From NCBI GenBank assembly GCA_024408235.1, contig JAKSVF010000004.1:1-64000 (forward strand): a stretch of DNA of 64,000 bases, given 5' to 3'. Positions 1-9,228 of this stretch are shown one piece after another; position 1 is the stretch's first letter; each line of letters begins with the position of its first letter. The notes beneath the pieces are model-generated. The model was not told the DNA's origin. It did not search any database and worked only from the letters and a program-made list of their open reading frames with translations. Position numbers and translations under genes: made by a program. The DNA is from Bacilli bacterium (lineage in GTDB: Bacteria; Bacillota_I; Bacilli_A; RFN20; CAG-826).

Positions 1-2
1 CA

Positions 3-95
3 TCAATTCAAAATTATCTTAGGGAATTAACTCTAAATGGTTTCATTAGAAGAGTGGGAAGCAAAAAAGGCGGTTATTGGGAAGTCCTCAAGTAG
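3..95 (+). CDS. C-terminal end of a putative AlbA_2/AAA_4-type DNA-binding protein (partial)
   Basis: An open frame enters from the left edge and stops at TAG 93-95, leaving 30 residues. The visible segment has a short helix (IQNYLRELTLNGFIRRVG) followed by GYWEVL. This is the pattern at the C-terminal winged helix of the divergent AlbA_2/AAA_4 proteins annotated as 'putative DNA-binding domain' or RecG-related, which commonly end in a GYW-x-V segment. Only the tail is present, so the call rests on this motif and the family is an inference. Confidence 0.5.
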   Translation, partial: SIQNYLRELTLNGFIRRVGSKKGGYWEVLK

Positions 96-180
96 TGGCA
101 GCGACTGATGACACGATATAAACTGATTGGAGGTTGGAATTTGCGATGTTCAACGTTAGAAGAGGCAAATCGTTCTGGGT

Positions 181-474
181 TTGGCTCCTGTTATAGTTTT
201 CATTAATCTAGGATTCGCGTATTTTATTGTCCTCTTTTCTACCCAAGGGCTGTTTGACGAACATCTGGGTGGGGCGATTACGTTTCTTTCAATTTTGGGG
301 ATAATATCCGCTTCCGCAGACGTCGTATTCTTCGCGATGACAACTAAAAAACATTACGGCTTAATGGTTGATGACAAATTCTACTATTGCGGGAAGAACA
401 TCATGGACGGCGCCACGAAAACCGGCGAAAGAATGATAAAACGAGCTTACAGAGAATATGCTGCAGGGGGATAA
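181..474 (+). CDS. Small two-helix membrane protein, possibly 5'-frameshifted
   Basis: The frame from TTG 181 encodes 97 residues with two hydrophobic helices (about residues 3-22 and 31-53) and a basic, Tyr-rich tail. I recognise no family. No Shine-Dalgarno precedes the TTG. A better start, ATG 146 preceded by GGAGG at 129-133, opens MFNVRRGKSFWV in another frame and runs into a stop at 194-196. Adding one base in the GGGTTTGG run near 177-184 would join the two frames into a normal membrane protein. I therefore suspect a frameshift (real decay or a sequencing error). Function unknown. Confidence 0.4.
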   Translation: MAPVIVFINLGFAYFIVLFSTQGLFDEHLGGAITFLSILGIISASADVVFFAMTTKKHYGLMVDDKFYYCGKNIMDGATKTGERMIKRAYREYAAGG

Positions 475-729
475 GGAAACTCTCTATATAAACGAGACGA
501 CGAACCGTTTCAAAATCGTACGAACAACAACTCAACCGTACGGATTGTATAAAAGGATTGCCCTGACACATCTTTGTTTGATTAGAATCCTGCAAAAAAT
601 GTGGGATTTTTCTTTTGCTCTTGCAGTAGATTGACATCATTACCTCCAGTAAAGCGTTTTCTTATATTCTTTTAGTGAAAAGAAAAGAGGATTCCTATAT
701 GGTGTAATGTAATCAATGGAGATATAAAC
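475..729. other. Intergenic region before glyA
   Basis: No gene is visible. It holds a weak terminator-like hairpin at 586-616 and a TTGACA hexamer at 631-636 that has no well-spaced -10. The glyA Shine-Dalgarno (GGAG, 719-722) closes it. Confidence 0.5.
586..616 (+). terminator. Weak rho-independent terminator
   Basis: AATCC and GGATT arms flank a 13-base loop and are followed by TTTTCTTTT. The stretch TGTGGGATTTTTCTTTT (600-616) recurs exactly in the terminator at 28929-28945. Confidence 0.4.
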
Positions 730-1938
730 ATGGACAAAGAGATATTCGATTTAATTGCCCTTGAGTCTAAAAGGCAGAATGAGGGAATTGAGCTCATTGC
801 AAGCGAGAATTACGCTAGCAAAGAAGTCAGAGAGGCTTGCGGATCAATCCTCACCAACAAATATGCAGAAGGCTATCCAAACAAGAGATATTACGGAGGC
901 TGTGTCCATGTTGACACAATCGAGTCAATCGCGATTGCGAGAGCGTGTGAGTTATTTGGCTCAAAATTCGCTAACGTTCAGCCACATTCGGGCTCGCAGG
1001 CAAACGCGGCTGCTTATAGAGCGCTCATGCCAGAGGGCGGTAAGGTCTTATCATTAGTCCTTAATGACGGTGGTCACTTAACACACGGCTCACCAGTCAG
1101 CTTCTCAAGCCACACATATGACTTCGTTTTCTATCCATTAAAAGACGGTAGATTAGATTATGCTGATATCGAAAGAATCGCACTAGAGGAAAAGCCAAAC
1201 GTAATCCTCGCCGGGTATAGTGCATACCCATATGAAATCGACTTCAAGGCAATCAGAGCAATCTGCGACAAGGTTGGTTGCAAGATGATGGTTGATATGG
1301 CTCACATCGCTGGCTTGATCGCCGGTGGAGTTCACCCATCTCCAGTTGGTATCGCTGATGTTGTAACATCGACCACACACAAGACATTAAGAGGCCCTAG
1401 AGGCGGTTTAATCCTTACAGATGACGAAGAGCTCATCAAGAAGATCAACTCTGCCATCTTCCCATATTATCAGGGCGGACCACTTGAACACATTATTGCT
1501 GGTAAGGCAATTTGCTTTAAAGAGGACTTAGACCCTTCCTTCAAGGTCTACGCTCAGGCAATCAAAGACAACACAAAGGCATGCTCAGATGAACTGGCCT
1601 CACTTGGTGTTAAAACAAGCGGAACGGAAAATCACTTGTTCTTAGTCAACGTCTTAGACTCATTCGGAATCAACGGACTTGATGCTCAGAAGAAGTTAGA
1701 AGAGATCAACATCACCACAAACAAGAACATGATTCCAAACGACACTCTTAAGCCAAACAAAACAAGCGGATTAAGAATTGGATTCGCAGCTATAACAACT
1801 AGAGGTTGCACAATTGACGATGCGAAGGAGATTGCCCACATAATCTATGATTATTTAAGCGATAAGGCATCGCAGGAAGAGTGCTTGGCTAAAGTTACTA
1901 AGCTCACTTCAAGTTGGAAAGTCATCGAAGAAATCTAA
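730..1938 (+). CDS. glyA: Serine hydroxymethyltransferase
   Basis: This 402-residue PLP enzyme interconverts serine and glycine with tetrahydrofolate, supplying one-carbon units; thyA and dfrA of the same folate cycle lie at 26.9-28.2 kb. Family hallmarks are ELIASENYAS near residue 21, the YAEGYPNKRYYGG block at 45-57, and the PLP Schiff-base lysine K218 in STTHKTLRGPRGG. The length fits the family (about 405-420). The ATG is preceded by GGAG at 719-722, and a strong terminator follows, so it is probably monocistronic. Confidence 0.97.
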   Translation: MDKEIFDLIALESKRQNEGIELIASENYASKEVREACGSILTNKYAEGYPNKRYYGGCVHVDTIESIAIARACELFGSKFANVQPHSGSQANAAAYRALMPEGGKVLSLVLNDGGHLTHGSPVSFSSHTYDFVFYPLKDGRLDYADIERIALEEKPNVILAGYSAYPYEIDFKAIRAICDKVGCKMMVDMAHIAGLIAGGVHPSPVGIADVVTSTTHKTLRGPRGGLILTDDEELIKKINSAIFPYYQGGPLEHIIAGKAICFKEDLDPSFKVYAQAIKDNTKACSDELASLGVKTSGTENHLFLVNVLDSFGINGLDAQKKLEEINITTNKNMIPNDTLKPNKTSGLRIGFAAITTRGCTIDDAKEIAHIIYDYLSDKASQEECLAKVTKLTSSWKVIEEI

Positions 1939-1947
1939 CAAGAATTA

Positions 1948-1975
1948 CCCTCCAACGCCGGAGGGTTTTCTTTTT
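1948..1975 (+). terminator. Terminator after glyA
   Basis: CCCTCC and GGAGGG arms with a short loop, followed by TTTTCTTTTT. Confidence 0.85.
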
Positions 1976-2056
1976 CGCGCGTATAAGAAAGCGTTGTTTT
2001 AAGTGCACGATTGTCATATCTATGATTGATAATTGATATTAACCTAAAAACATAAA

Positions 2057-2092
2057 ACGCGCCAAAACTGACAAACGTTTTGTTTTGACGCA
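2057..2092. promoter_or_regulatory. Inverted repeat upstream of the GH3 gene
   Basis: GCGCCAAAAC and GTTTTG...GACGC form an imperfect inverted repeat about 65 bases before the GH3 start. It could be an operator or a leader hairpin. A short GCAG/CTGC hairpin sits just before the GH3 Shine-Dalgarno. Confidence 0.3.
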
Positions 2093-2154
2093 CTATTTGT
2101 GCTCATATCGAGACGAATAGACATATGCAGTAATCTGCGAAAGGAAAGCATAGT

Positions 2155-5100
2155 ATGAAGAAAAAGATACTATTATTTGGATTGCTCCCTCTTTTAGGTT
2201 TAGGTGCAGCCATGCATCAGCCATCAGCTCCAAATCTAATCAGAGGTCCGCAGGGCAAATTCATTTCTGAGACAGCATATTCGGATAGAACAACATACTG
2301 TAACAGAGCAATGGAACTCAACAAGAAAATTGCGGAAGAAGGAACGACCCTTCTCAAAAATCAGGATGGAATGCTCCCATTTGAAGGGGTTAAGAAAGTC
2401 TCCATCTTTGGTAAATCATCTACAAGCTTGCAGTATGGTGGTGGTGGATCTGGCTCAGGTTCAGTCTCATCTGGCATCACTCAGATTGACATGCAGCGTT
2501 CTTTGACAGATGCAGGATTTGAGGTTAACGGAACATTAACAAGCTTCTACAAGGACAACAGCAAATCCGGCTCAGGACGCAAGAACGGTAATACCGGCTG
2601 GAAAGGTATATCAGAAGCTACGGTTGGAGAAACTCCAGTAGATAGATATACAGCAGACGTAAAGAGCTCATTCGCCCAGTATGGCGACGCCGCAATCATG
2701 GTCATCGCTCGTGGCGGTACAGAAGGCGCTGACTGTAAGGCGATTGATGCTCGTGACTTCAACAACGCTGACAATGGCATCGCTGCAGATGTTTGGACAG
2801 ATCAGCATTACTTACAGTTATCAGATAATGAAAATGACCTTCTCGACATGATTGAAGAATACTTCGACAAAGTCGTCATCGTCATCAACTCCGGTAACGC
2901 ATTCCAGTGCGATAGATTTGAAGAAGACGACAAGGTTGGCGCTGTCATCTGGATGGGTACTCCAGGCGCAAACGGAACAGCTGCAATCGGTGAAATCTTA
3001 AACGGTTCAGTCTGCCCATCAGGAAGAACGGTTGATACTTGGGAGAGAAACTTCAAGAAGAACCCAACATTCCAGAACTTTGCAGATAACTGTCAAACAA
3101 ACGTTGTTGACGGCAAGGACTATCCAGCAGACACAATGTTCAACGCTGACGGAACTCCAGTCAGATCAGATGGAACATATAAGGGCGATCCTCAATGGGA
3201 TAATGAAGCCCAGAAAGTCGTCAAATACGGACTTAACGGTGTTAGACCATCATCATATGTTAGCTACGAAGAAGGCGTCTACATGGATTACCGTTTCTAC
3301 GAAACTATGTATGACGAACTTAAGGCTAAAGATGAGAACAAAGCCAATGAGTGGTATGCCGGTGATGAAGGTGTCATTTATCCATTCGGTTATGGCCTTT
3401 CATACACTGAGTTCGAACAGGAAATCGTCAGCTGTGACAAAGCAAACGCAAAGCTCTCATATAAAGATGAGAAGATGACTGTCAAAGTTAAAGTCACCAA
3501 TACAGGTTCTGTTAGAGGCAAAGATGTTGTCCAGTTATACTGGAAAGCTCCATATATCGATGGTGGAATCGAAAAACCATCAGAAGTCTTATGCGCATTT
3601 GCTAAGACCAAAGAATTAGCGCCAGGCGAATCACAGGAACTCAAGCTCGACTTCTACATCCAGGATCAGGCTTCCTATGACTTTACAGACGCTAATGGCA
3701 ACGGATTCACAGGATATGAACTCGATCCAGGCGATTATAAGGTCACATTGAATAAGAACGCTCATGAGGTTTACGACGAAGTCAACTTCAAGGTCACTCA
3801 GAGCGGTATTAAATACAAATACGACAGAATTACAGGCGCAGAGGTCAAGAACAGATTCTCAGGACAGGACTTCTATAGCTCACTTCCATTAGATAACGAC
3901 ATCGGATTCGATCAGACAAGCCGTTCTGATTTAGAGGGAACATTCCCAACCCACCCAACAGTGGAAGATAGAACTTTGAAGGAAGGCAGCAGAGTACAGG
4001 AATTCTATACACACGAGTTCACACTTGCCGACATTGATTGCACAGATACATATGAGTACATGCCGGAAGCAGCTCATAAGACAAAGCAGGATATCGTCGA
4101 CTTAGGATGGACGCAGCAGAAGACAGCTCTCTCAGCTGCAGAAAGCACACAGTTCAAGGATATGGTCGGCGTGCCTCTCGATGATGAGAGATGGGAAGAT
4201 TTCTTGAATGAATTCACATTCGATGAATTGAGACAGTTCACAGAAGGCGGAAATACTCACAACCCAGCAATCTCTAGAATTGGAAAGCCATCCACATCAG
4301 ACTCAGATGGACCATCAAAATTCGGTGCAATGTGGTGGTGCGGTGCTCCAATCGTCGCAGCTACTTACAATGTCGACCTTGCATTTGAACAGGGTGAATG
4401 CGTTGGTATCGAAGGCCACATGGACAACAAGTACGGTTGGGCAGGACCTGGCGTTAACCTCCACAGATCACCATTCGGCGGACGTAACTTCGAATATTAT
4501 TCAGCAGATCCATTCTTAACAGGACGTATGGCTGGACGTGTTGTTGCAGCAGCTTCAGATAAGGGAATCTATTGCTATTTCAAGCACTTCGCAGTCAACG
4601 ACCAGGAAAAGAACAGAGAAGGTGTCACATGCTTCCTCACAGAGCAGGCATTAAGAGAACTCTATCTCAAACCATTCCAGATGTGCGTTGAAGAAGGCAA
4701 GTCAATGGGCATCATGTCGTCATATAACCGTTTAGGTCTTATGGAAACGGCAGCATCATATCCACTCTTAACAGAAGTTTTGCGTGGTGAGTGGGGCTTC
4801 AAGGGCGCTATCATCTCTGATATGACCCACCACGGAAACTCAGCATTCAGCAACAAGTGCTATGAAAACATCAACAACCGTATCTTAGCGGGATGCAATA
4901 ACCAGCTTGACGGTGATAAATATTCATCAGATGTTAACGCAAAGTGGGATCCTAATGCATTTGATGGAAAGGGTGCTCCAGTCTTCACACATGACGGAGA
5001 GACAGTTGAATCATATTCGTGGTGGTATGCAGTCCGTGAGATGGCAAAAGGCGCATTATATGTCTGTGCTAACTCGGGTGCTATGGATAGAGAATTTGCT

Positions 5101-5583
5101 GCAAAAGCAAGCGGAATCGTCTTCCAGGGCGTTGAAAACGGATACTATCAGACAAAGGTTGGCGAGGAAGTTGAAATCGGAGTCGAAATCTCAAGCGACT
5201 ATGATATCGGCGCTACATATGGTGGCAAGACAATCAATAACGCTGAAGTAGTCATCGATCCAGTTACACCTCTCCCAGCAGGATTGGAATTTGATGGATC
5301 AATGATCTCAGGAACAGCAGAAGAGGCATTCAACGGCTTTGTCCATCTCCTTATCAATCTTGAACTTGATGACGGTTCAACTACAGTTGTTGGAAAGAGC
5401 TTAGAGCTTCTTGTTGCTCCAGTTCTTGCAACCGATCCAAATGTTGATGACCCAGAAGATCCAGAGCCTGTTAAGCCAACAAAGAAAGGCTGTAAGGGTG
5501 AAATCGTCGCAACTTCTATTGCAACACTTGTAGTCGCAGGATTCGCATTCAGCGTTGCTCTTAGAAAAAGAGACGAGAAATAA
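2155..5583 (+). CDS. Secreted, membrane-anchored GH3 beta-glycosidase with permuted domain order
   Basis: This 1142-residue exported enzyme probably hydrolyses beta-linked oligosaccharides at the cell surface. An N-terminal hydrophobic signal (MKKKILLFGLLPLLGLGAA) is followed by the GH3 C-terminal alpha/beta sandwich (about residues 45-430) and a fibronectin-III-like segment (about 435-560). The catalytic barrel comes last (about 660-960), with the nucleophile Asp near residue 889 in GAIISDM. This C-domain-before-barrel order is known for some rumen and gut GH3 enzymes. A putative Ig-like module precedes a C-terminal transmembrane helix and basic tail; no LPXTG motif is visible, so anchoring is by the helix. 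Substrate cannot be read from the sequence. AAGGAA precedes the ATG and a strong terminator follows. Confidence 0.88.
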   Translation: MKKKILLFGLLPLLGLGAAMHQPSAPNLIRGPQGKFISETAYSDRTTYCNRAMELNKKIAEEGTTLLKNQDGMLPFEGVKKVSIFGKSSTSLQYGGGGSGSGSVSSGITQIDMQRSLTDAGFEVNGTLTSFYKDNSKSGSGRKNGNTGWKGISEATVGETPVDRYTADVKSSFAQYGDAAIMVIARGGTEGADCKAIDARDFNNADNGIAADVWTDQHYLQLSDNENDLLDMIEEYFDKVVIVINSGNAFQCDRFEEDDKVGAVIWMGTPGANGTAAIGEILNGSVCPSGRTVDTWERNFKKNPTFQNFADNCQTNVVDGKDYPADTMFNADGTPVRSDGTYKGDPQWDNEAQKVVKYGLNGVRPSSYVSYEEGVYMDYRFYETMYDELKAKDENKANEWYAGDEGVIYPFGYGLSYTEFEQEIVSCDKANAKLSYKDEKMTVKVKVTNTGSVRGKDVVQLYWKAPYIDGGIEKPSEVLCAFAKTKELAPGESQELKLDFYIQDQASYDFTDANGNGFTGYELDPGDYKVTLNKNAHEVYDEVNFKVTQSGIKYKYDRITGAEVKNRFSGQDFYSSLPLDNDIGFDQTSRSDLEGTFPTHPTVEDRTLKEGSRVQEFYTHEFTLADIDCTDTYEYMPEAAHKTKQDIVDLGWTQQKTALSAAESTQFKDMVGVPLDDERWEDFLNEFTFDELRQFTEGGNTHNPAISRIGKPSTSDSDGPSKFGAMWWCGAPIVAATYNVDLAFEQGECVGIEGHMDNKYGWAGPGVNLHRSPFGGRNFEYYSADPFLTGRMAGRVVAAASDKGIYCYFKHFAVNDQEKNREGVTCFLTEQALRELYLKPFQMCVEEGKSMGIMSSYNRLGLMETAASYPLLTEVLRGEWGFKGAIISDMTHHGNSAFSNKCYENINNRILAGCNNQLDGDKYSSDVNAKWDPNAFDGKGAPVFTHDGETVESYSWWYAVREMAKGALYVCANSGAMDREFAAKASGIVFQGVENGYYQTKVGEEVEIGVEISSDYDIGATYGGKTINNAEVVIDPVTPLPAGLEFDGSMISGTAEEAFNGFVHLLINLELDDGSTTVVGKSLELLVAPVLATDPNVDDPEDPEPVKPTKKGCKGEIVATSIATLVVAGFAFSVALRKRDEK

Positions 5584-5599
5584 TCTTTAAACAAAAATG

Positions 5600-5626
5600 A
5601 GCCCAGGTTTTACCTGGGCTTTTCTT
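5600..5626 (+). terminator. Terminator after the GH3 gene
   Basis: Perfect AGCCCAGGT/ACCTGGGCT stem with a 3-base loop, followed by TTTCTT. Confidence 0.9.
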
Positions 5627-5653
5627 AATAAACACACATTTAGGTGTCTTTAA

Positions 5654-6517
5654 TTATTTTGAATCGTCTGTTTTGAGGATTGTTCCGTAAAGGTCTGGTC
5701 TTCTATCTCTGAAGACGCCCCATGAATATCTCTCTTCCGCGATTGCATCTAAATCGAACTCTGCGACCAGTATTCCCTCCTCTTCTCTGTTCAGTTCTTT
5801 TACCTTTTCGCCGTTTTGGTCTGCGATAAAGCTCGAACCATAGAATTTCATGCTGGAGTTGCCATAGGACTCAGGACCGATTCTATTGGATGCTACAAGC
5901 GGCATTATATTCGCTGCCGCATGTCCTCTCATCGTGTTTTGCCAATGATTCTTGGAATCGATTGTCATGACTGGCTCGCTTCCGATAGCGGTTGGGAATA
6001 AGAGAATCTCCGCTCCTTTAAGGGCCATGCATCTAGCGGTTTCTGGGAACCATTGATCCCAACAGATGCCAACGCCGATCTTTCCGTATTTCGTTTTCCA
6101 GACCTTGAACCCTGTATCGCCTGGGGTGAAATAAAATTTCTCTTCGTAGCACTCTCCGGTCGGGATATGTGATTTTCTATATTTCCCTAATACTGTTCCG
6201 TCTGCATCAACGATGGCAATTGTGTTGTAAAAACAGTTGCCAGATCTTTCGAAGAATGAGATTGGGAGAACTACTCCTAGTTCCTTTGCGACTGTTTGGA
6301 AATGTTTAATGGTCTTTGAATCATCGTAGTCTTCCGCTAGTAAGTAGTGGGAATAATCCTCGATTTGGCAGAAATACTGGTTTTCGAATAATTCTGGCAA
6401 AAGAATGATATTTGCTCCCTCTTTTGCGGCTTTTCTTACCATTTCTTCAGCTTTTGCGATGTTTTCCTCATAGACTTTTGTCATTGAGAACTGTGTTGCT
6501 GCTACCTTTACCTTCAT
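5654..6517 (-). CDS. aguB: N-carbamoylputrescine amidase
   Basis: This 287-residue nitrilase-superfamily enzyme hydrolyses N-carbamoylputrescine to putrescine, CO2 and ammonia. The catalytic triad is visible: E42 in LLPELFENQYF, K115 in KYRKSHIPTG and C152 in GVGICWDQWFPE. The PELFENQYF and WDQWFPE blocks are specific to the AguB branch. It starts three bases after the stop of the upstream fused decarboxylase-deiminase, so the two genes form one transcript covering arginine to putrescine. The spermidine-forming genes are at 16-18.5 kb. Confidence 0.95.
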   Translation of the reverse strand: MKVKVAATQFSMTKVYEENIAKAEEMVRKAAKEGANIILLPELFENQYFCQIEDYSHYLLAEDYDDSKTIKHFQTVAKELGVVLPISFFERSGNCFYNTIAIVDADGTVLGKYRKSHIPTGECYEEKFYFTPGDTGFKVWKTKYGKIGVGICWDQWFPETARCMALKGAEILLFPTAIGSEPVMTIDSKNHWQNTMRGHAAANIMPLVASNRIGPESYGNSSMKFYGSSFIADQNGEKVKELNREEEGILVAEFDLDAIAEERYSWGVFRDRRPDLYGTILKTDDSK

Positions 6518-6520
6518 AGT

Positions 6521-9136
6521 TTATTCTCCTTCTACGTATGGCATATTCATTGTGATGCAGTGGATGTTTCCTCCGCCAAGCAATATCTCTCTGGTGTTAA
6601 GCTGGTGGATCTTTCTAGTTGGGAACAACTTGCTCATTATATCGTATGCGATTTTATCCTCTTTAACTCCGAATGCTGGGAGGATGATGAATGTGTCTCC
6701 CATATAGAAGTTTACGTAAGATGCTGCAAGTCTTCTTCCTCCGCATCTTTGGTCAAGCGTCGTTGCGGATACACTTAAGGATTTAGCTTCTTCATCACTT
6801 AGATATAGGGCAGGGCTTGGCACTGGAATCTTGTGGATGATGAATTTCCTTCCTTCAGCATCTATTGCTTCGCTCAACGCTTTATATGTTTCCTGACAAT
6901 ATTGATATTGAGGGTCGTTAGCATCGTCTGACCAAGCCATTACTACTTCGCCAGGCTTAACGAATGAGACCATGTTGTCGACGTGTTCATTTGTCTCATC
7001 CTCATATATTCCGTGTGGGAGCCAAATGACTTTTTTAATTCCAAGATATTCCTTTAAGGTATCTTCTATCTCTTCTTTTGAGCAGCTTGGGTTTCTTCCT
7101 TTGGATAATAAGCATGCTTCTGTTGTCAGAAGTGTGCCCTCTCCATCAGAATGCACGGATCCGCCTTCCAAGATGAATGTAGGATGACGGTATGATGATA
7201 CGCCTAGCCTCTTCGCGATGATGCCAGACAATTTGTCATCGTCTCGATAGTTCTTATATAAACCATCGTATTCTCCCCCCCAGGAGTTGAAACGGAAATC
7301 AACCGCTCTGACGGATTTGCCGTTTGTGACGAACAAAGGCATGTTGTCCCTTGCCCATGAATCGTTATACCTGATTGAGATAGGTTTAACGTTTTTCATT
7401 CCCTGGAATAGTGGTGCTAATTTTCTATAGTGAGATGGGTGGATGCCAACAACGACCTCCTCATGTTCCGAGATTGCCTTTATAACCTCAACAAAATTAT
7501 CTTGTCCAGGTTTTGCATTGTTTCTCCATGTATCTAGGCGGAATGGCATCAAAATGAAAGTTCTAGCGTGCTTATCGCCTTCGAATGGTAAGTGGTATCC
7601 GTCATTTTCTGGGTATGTTCTTCTATTCATCTGGTAATCGCTCAACTTTCTCTCATATGCGAAATATCGTTTCCATTTCTTGGTGTCTATGACCTCAAAG
7701 CCGTTATCGTATGCGCTGATGAGGCGTCCACCAGAGGAAATGATCTTCTTCAGTTTTCTAATCAGTTCCTTTGTCCAAACCTCACCTGGGACAATTAGAG
7801 GAATGCCAGGAGGGTACATCATGACTTGTTCTCTAGACACTTCGCCGTCTAGATCGCTTATCGGAACGATTTTGCTCGGGGCATTGAAGGCTACACGTGG
7901 CCTTGCAAGCATATAAGGGAATCCGGTGTCAGGTTCTTTAGCCTGATAAGTGATGGATGGGTCATAGTACAGTTTTGATAACTCTTTCAACCCCTCTATC
8001 AAATGATCTATATGTTCTTTTTTTGTGCCGATGGCAAGTATTCCTAAGACAGCATATGTCTCCGCTAACTCCATCTGGACATTAGCGATTTTCTTCATTT
8101 CTCTATATACACCGAAACCATCGATCTTTAACTTATTAAGGCCTATGACCAGCTTCGTTCTATCGAATCCATATGATCCGTATTTTTTAAAGTGCTTGTC
8201 CGCTTCGACTGAGAATCCAGGGATCTTATCGATCTCACGCTTTGCGTATTCTGCAAGTTCATAGACGGATTCCATTTCATCATGTCCTTCTTTTGAACCC
8301 ATATAGGCTGAGGCGGCTTCTAGTGATGCGATAAGTATGTGGGAAGGGGAAGTGCTGTTTATGATATTTAAAGCCTTTTGGATATCTCCTCGAGAAAATC
8401 TATTTCCCTTTAAAAGGAGAACTGAGCTTTGAGTGAGTGAGCCCGCTGTCTTATGGAATGAGACGGATGACATATCCGCTCCTGCATCCATCGCGTTCAT
8501 TGGGCTGTTTTTGCATCTGAAGTAGAGGTGAGCACCGTGAGCCTCATCGACTAAAACCGCGACATTATGCTCATGAGCGAATTTAACCAGTTCTTTAAGA
8601 TTGCCGACAGAGCCAAAATACGTTGGGTTGATAACGAATATCGCCTTTGCAGAGCTGTTTCTCAAAATTGCTTTTTTCCAAACTTCTAGAGATGGTTGAT
8701 TTACAATCTCTAAGTCGTCATCGACTTCAGGCATGACATACGTTGGAACGGCGCCACATAAAACTAAGGCATTAATCACCGATTTGTGGACGTTTCTTGG
8801 CAAAAGAACCTTTTCACCGGCTTTAACCGCTGCTAAAAACATGGCTATGATGCCGCTTGAAGTTCCATTGATTAAATAGAAAGCGTCATCCGCTCCACAT
8901 ACCTCTGCGGTCATTTTCTCGGATTCTAGGACTACTCCATCTGGGTGTGCGAGGTTATCTAATCCGATAGGGGAATTAACATCGCATCTATATAGCTTCT
9001 CTCCCAGGAGTTCTGTCGCTCTATTTTGGACATTCCCCATGTGGTGTCCAGGCACATCAAAAGGCGAGACGTCCTCTTCGATGTACTTTTCTAACGCATC
9101 TATGAAAGGCGTTTTTAATCTGTCGTCTGTCGTCAT
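6521..9136 (-). CDS. Fused arginine decarboxylase - agmatine deiminase (SpeA-AguA)
   Basis: One 871-residue chain appears to carry two successive steps, arginine to agmatine to N-carbamoylputrescine. Residues about 1-495 are a fold-I Orn/Lys/Arg decarboxylase with PFDVPGHHMGN near 25, the VDEAHGAH block at 197-204 and the PLP lysine K229 in SFHKTAGS. Residues about 515-871 are a peptidyl-arginine-deiminase-type agmatine deiminase ending in GGGNIHCIT, with the catalytic cysteine at about 860. I chose ATG 9136 (MTTDDRLK): the upstream extension to 9214 resembles no decarboxylase, and a TATAAT box (9146-9151) lies inside it, 9 bases before this ATG. Arginine specificity is inferred from the attached deiminase and the aguB neighbour. 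Confidence 0.92.
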   Translation of the reverse strand: MTTDDRLKTPFIDALEKYIEEDVSPFDVPGHHMGNVQNRATELLGEKLYRCDVNSPIGLDNLAHPDGVVLESEKMTAEVCGADDAFYLINGTSSGIIAMFLAAVKAGEKVLLPRNVHKSVINALVLCGAVPTYVMPEVDDDLEIVNQPSLEVWKKAILRNSSAKAIFVINPTYFGSVGNLKELVKFAHEHNVAVLVDEAHGAHLYFRCKNSPMNAMDAGADMSSVSFHKTAGSLTQSSVLLLKGNRFSRGDIQKALNIINSTSPSHILIASLEAASAYMGSKEGHDEMESVYELAEYAKREIDKIPGFSVEADKHFKKYGSYGFDRTKLVIGLNKLKIDGFGVYREMKKIANVQMELAETYAVLGILAIGTKKEHIDHLIEGLKELSKLYYDPSITYQAKEPDTGFPYMLARPRVAFNAPSKIVPISDLDGEVSREQVMMYPPGIPLIVPGEVWTKELIRKLKKIISSGGRLISAYDNGFEVIDTKKWKRYFAYERKLSDYQMNRRTYPENDGYHLPFEGDKHARTFILMPFRLDTWRNNAKPGQDNFVEVIKAISEHEEVVVGIHPSHYRKLAPLFQGMKNVKPISIRYNDSWARDNMPLFVTNGKSVRAVDFRFNSWGGEYDGLYKNYRDDDKLSGIIAKRLGVSSYRHPTFILEGGSVHSDGEGTLLTTEACLLSKGRNPSCSKEEIEDTLKEYLGIKKVIWLPHGIYEDETNEHVDNMVSFVKPGEVVMAWSDDANDPQYQYCQETYKALSEAIDAEGRKFIIHKIPVPSPALYLSDEEAKSLSVSATTLDQRCGGRRLAASYVNFYMGDTFIILPAFGVKEDKIAYDIMSKLFPTRKIHQLNTREILLGGGNIHCITMNMPYVEGE

Positions 9137-9145
9137 ACTGGGAAA

Positions 9146-9184
9146 ATTATAACAAATAGGAATGCTTTGAAAATCTTTTTCAAA
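9146..9184 (-). promoter_or_regulatory. Promoter of speA-aguA with overlapping palindrome
   Basis: On the minus strand a TATAAT box (9146-9151) ends 9 bases before the ATG, so the mRNA would be essentially leaderless. A 7-bp-arm palindrome, TTTGAAA-N5-TTTCAAA (9166-9184), covers the -35 area and may be an operator shared with the divergent CPBP gene. Confidence 0.5.
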
Positions 9185-9191
9185 TAACGTG

Positions 9192-9221
9192 TTAGACAAT
9201 ACGCTTTGTAACACTTAAAAT
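9192..9221 (+). promoter_or_regulatory. Leaderless promoter of the CPBP protease gene
   Basis: TTAGAC (9192-9197), 18-bp spacer, TAAAAT (9216-9221), then 7 bases to ATG 9229. No Shine-Dalgarno is present. Confidence 0.5.
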
Positions 9222-9228
9222 TCATTAC

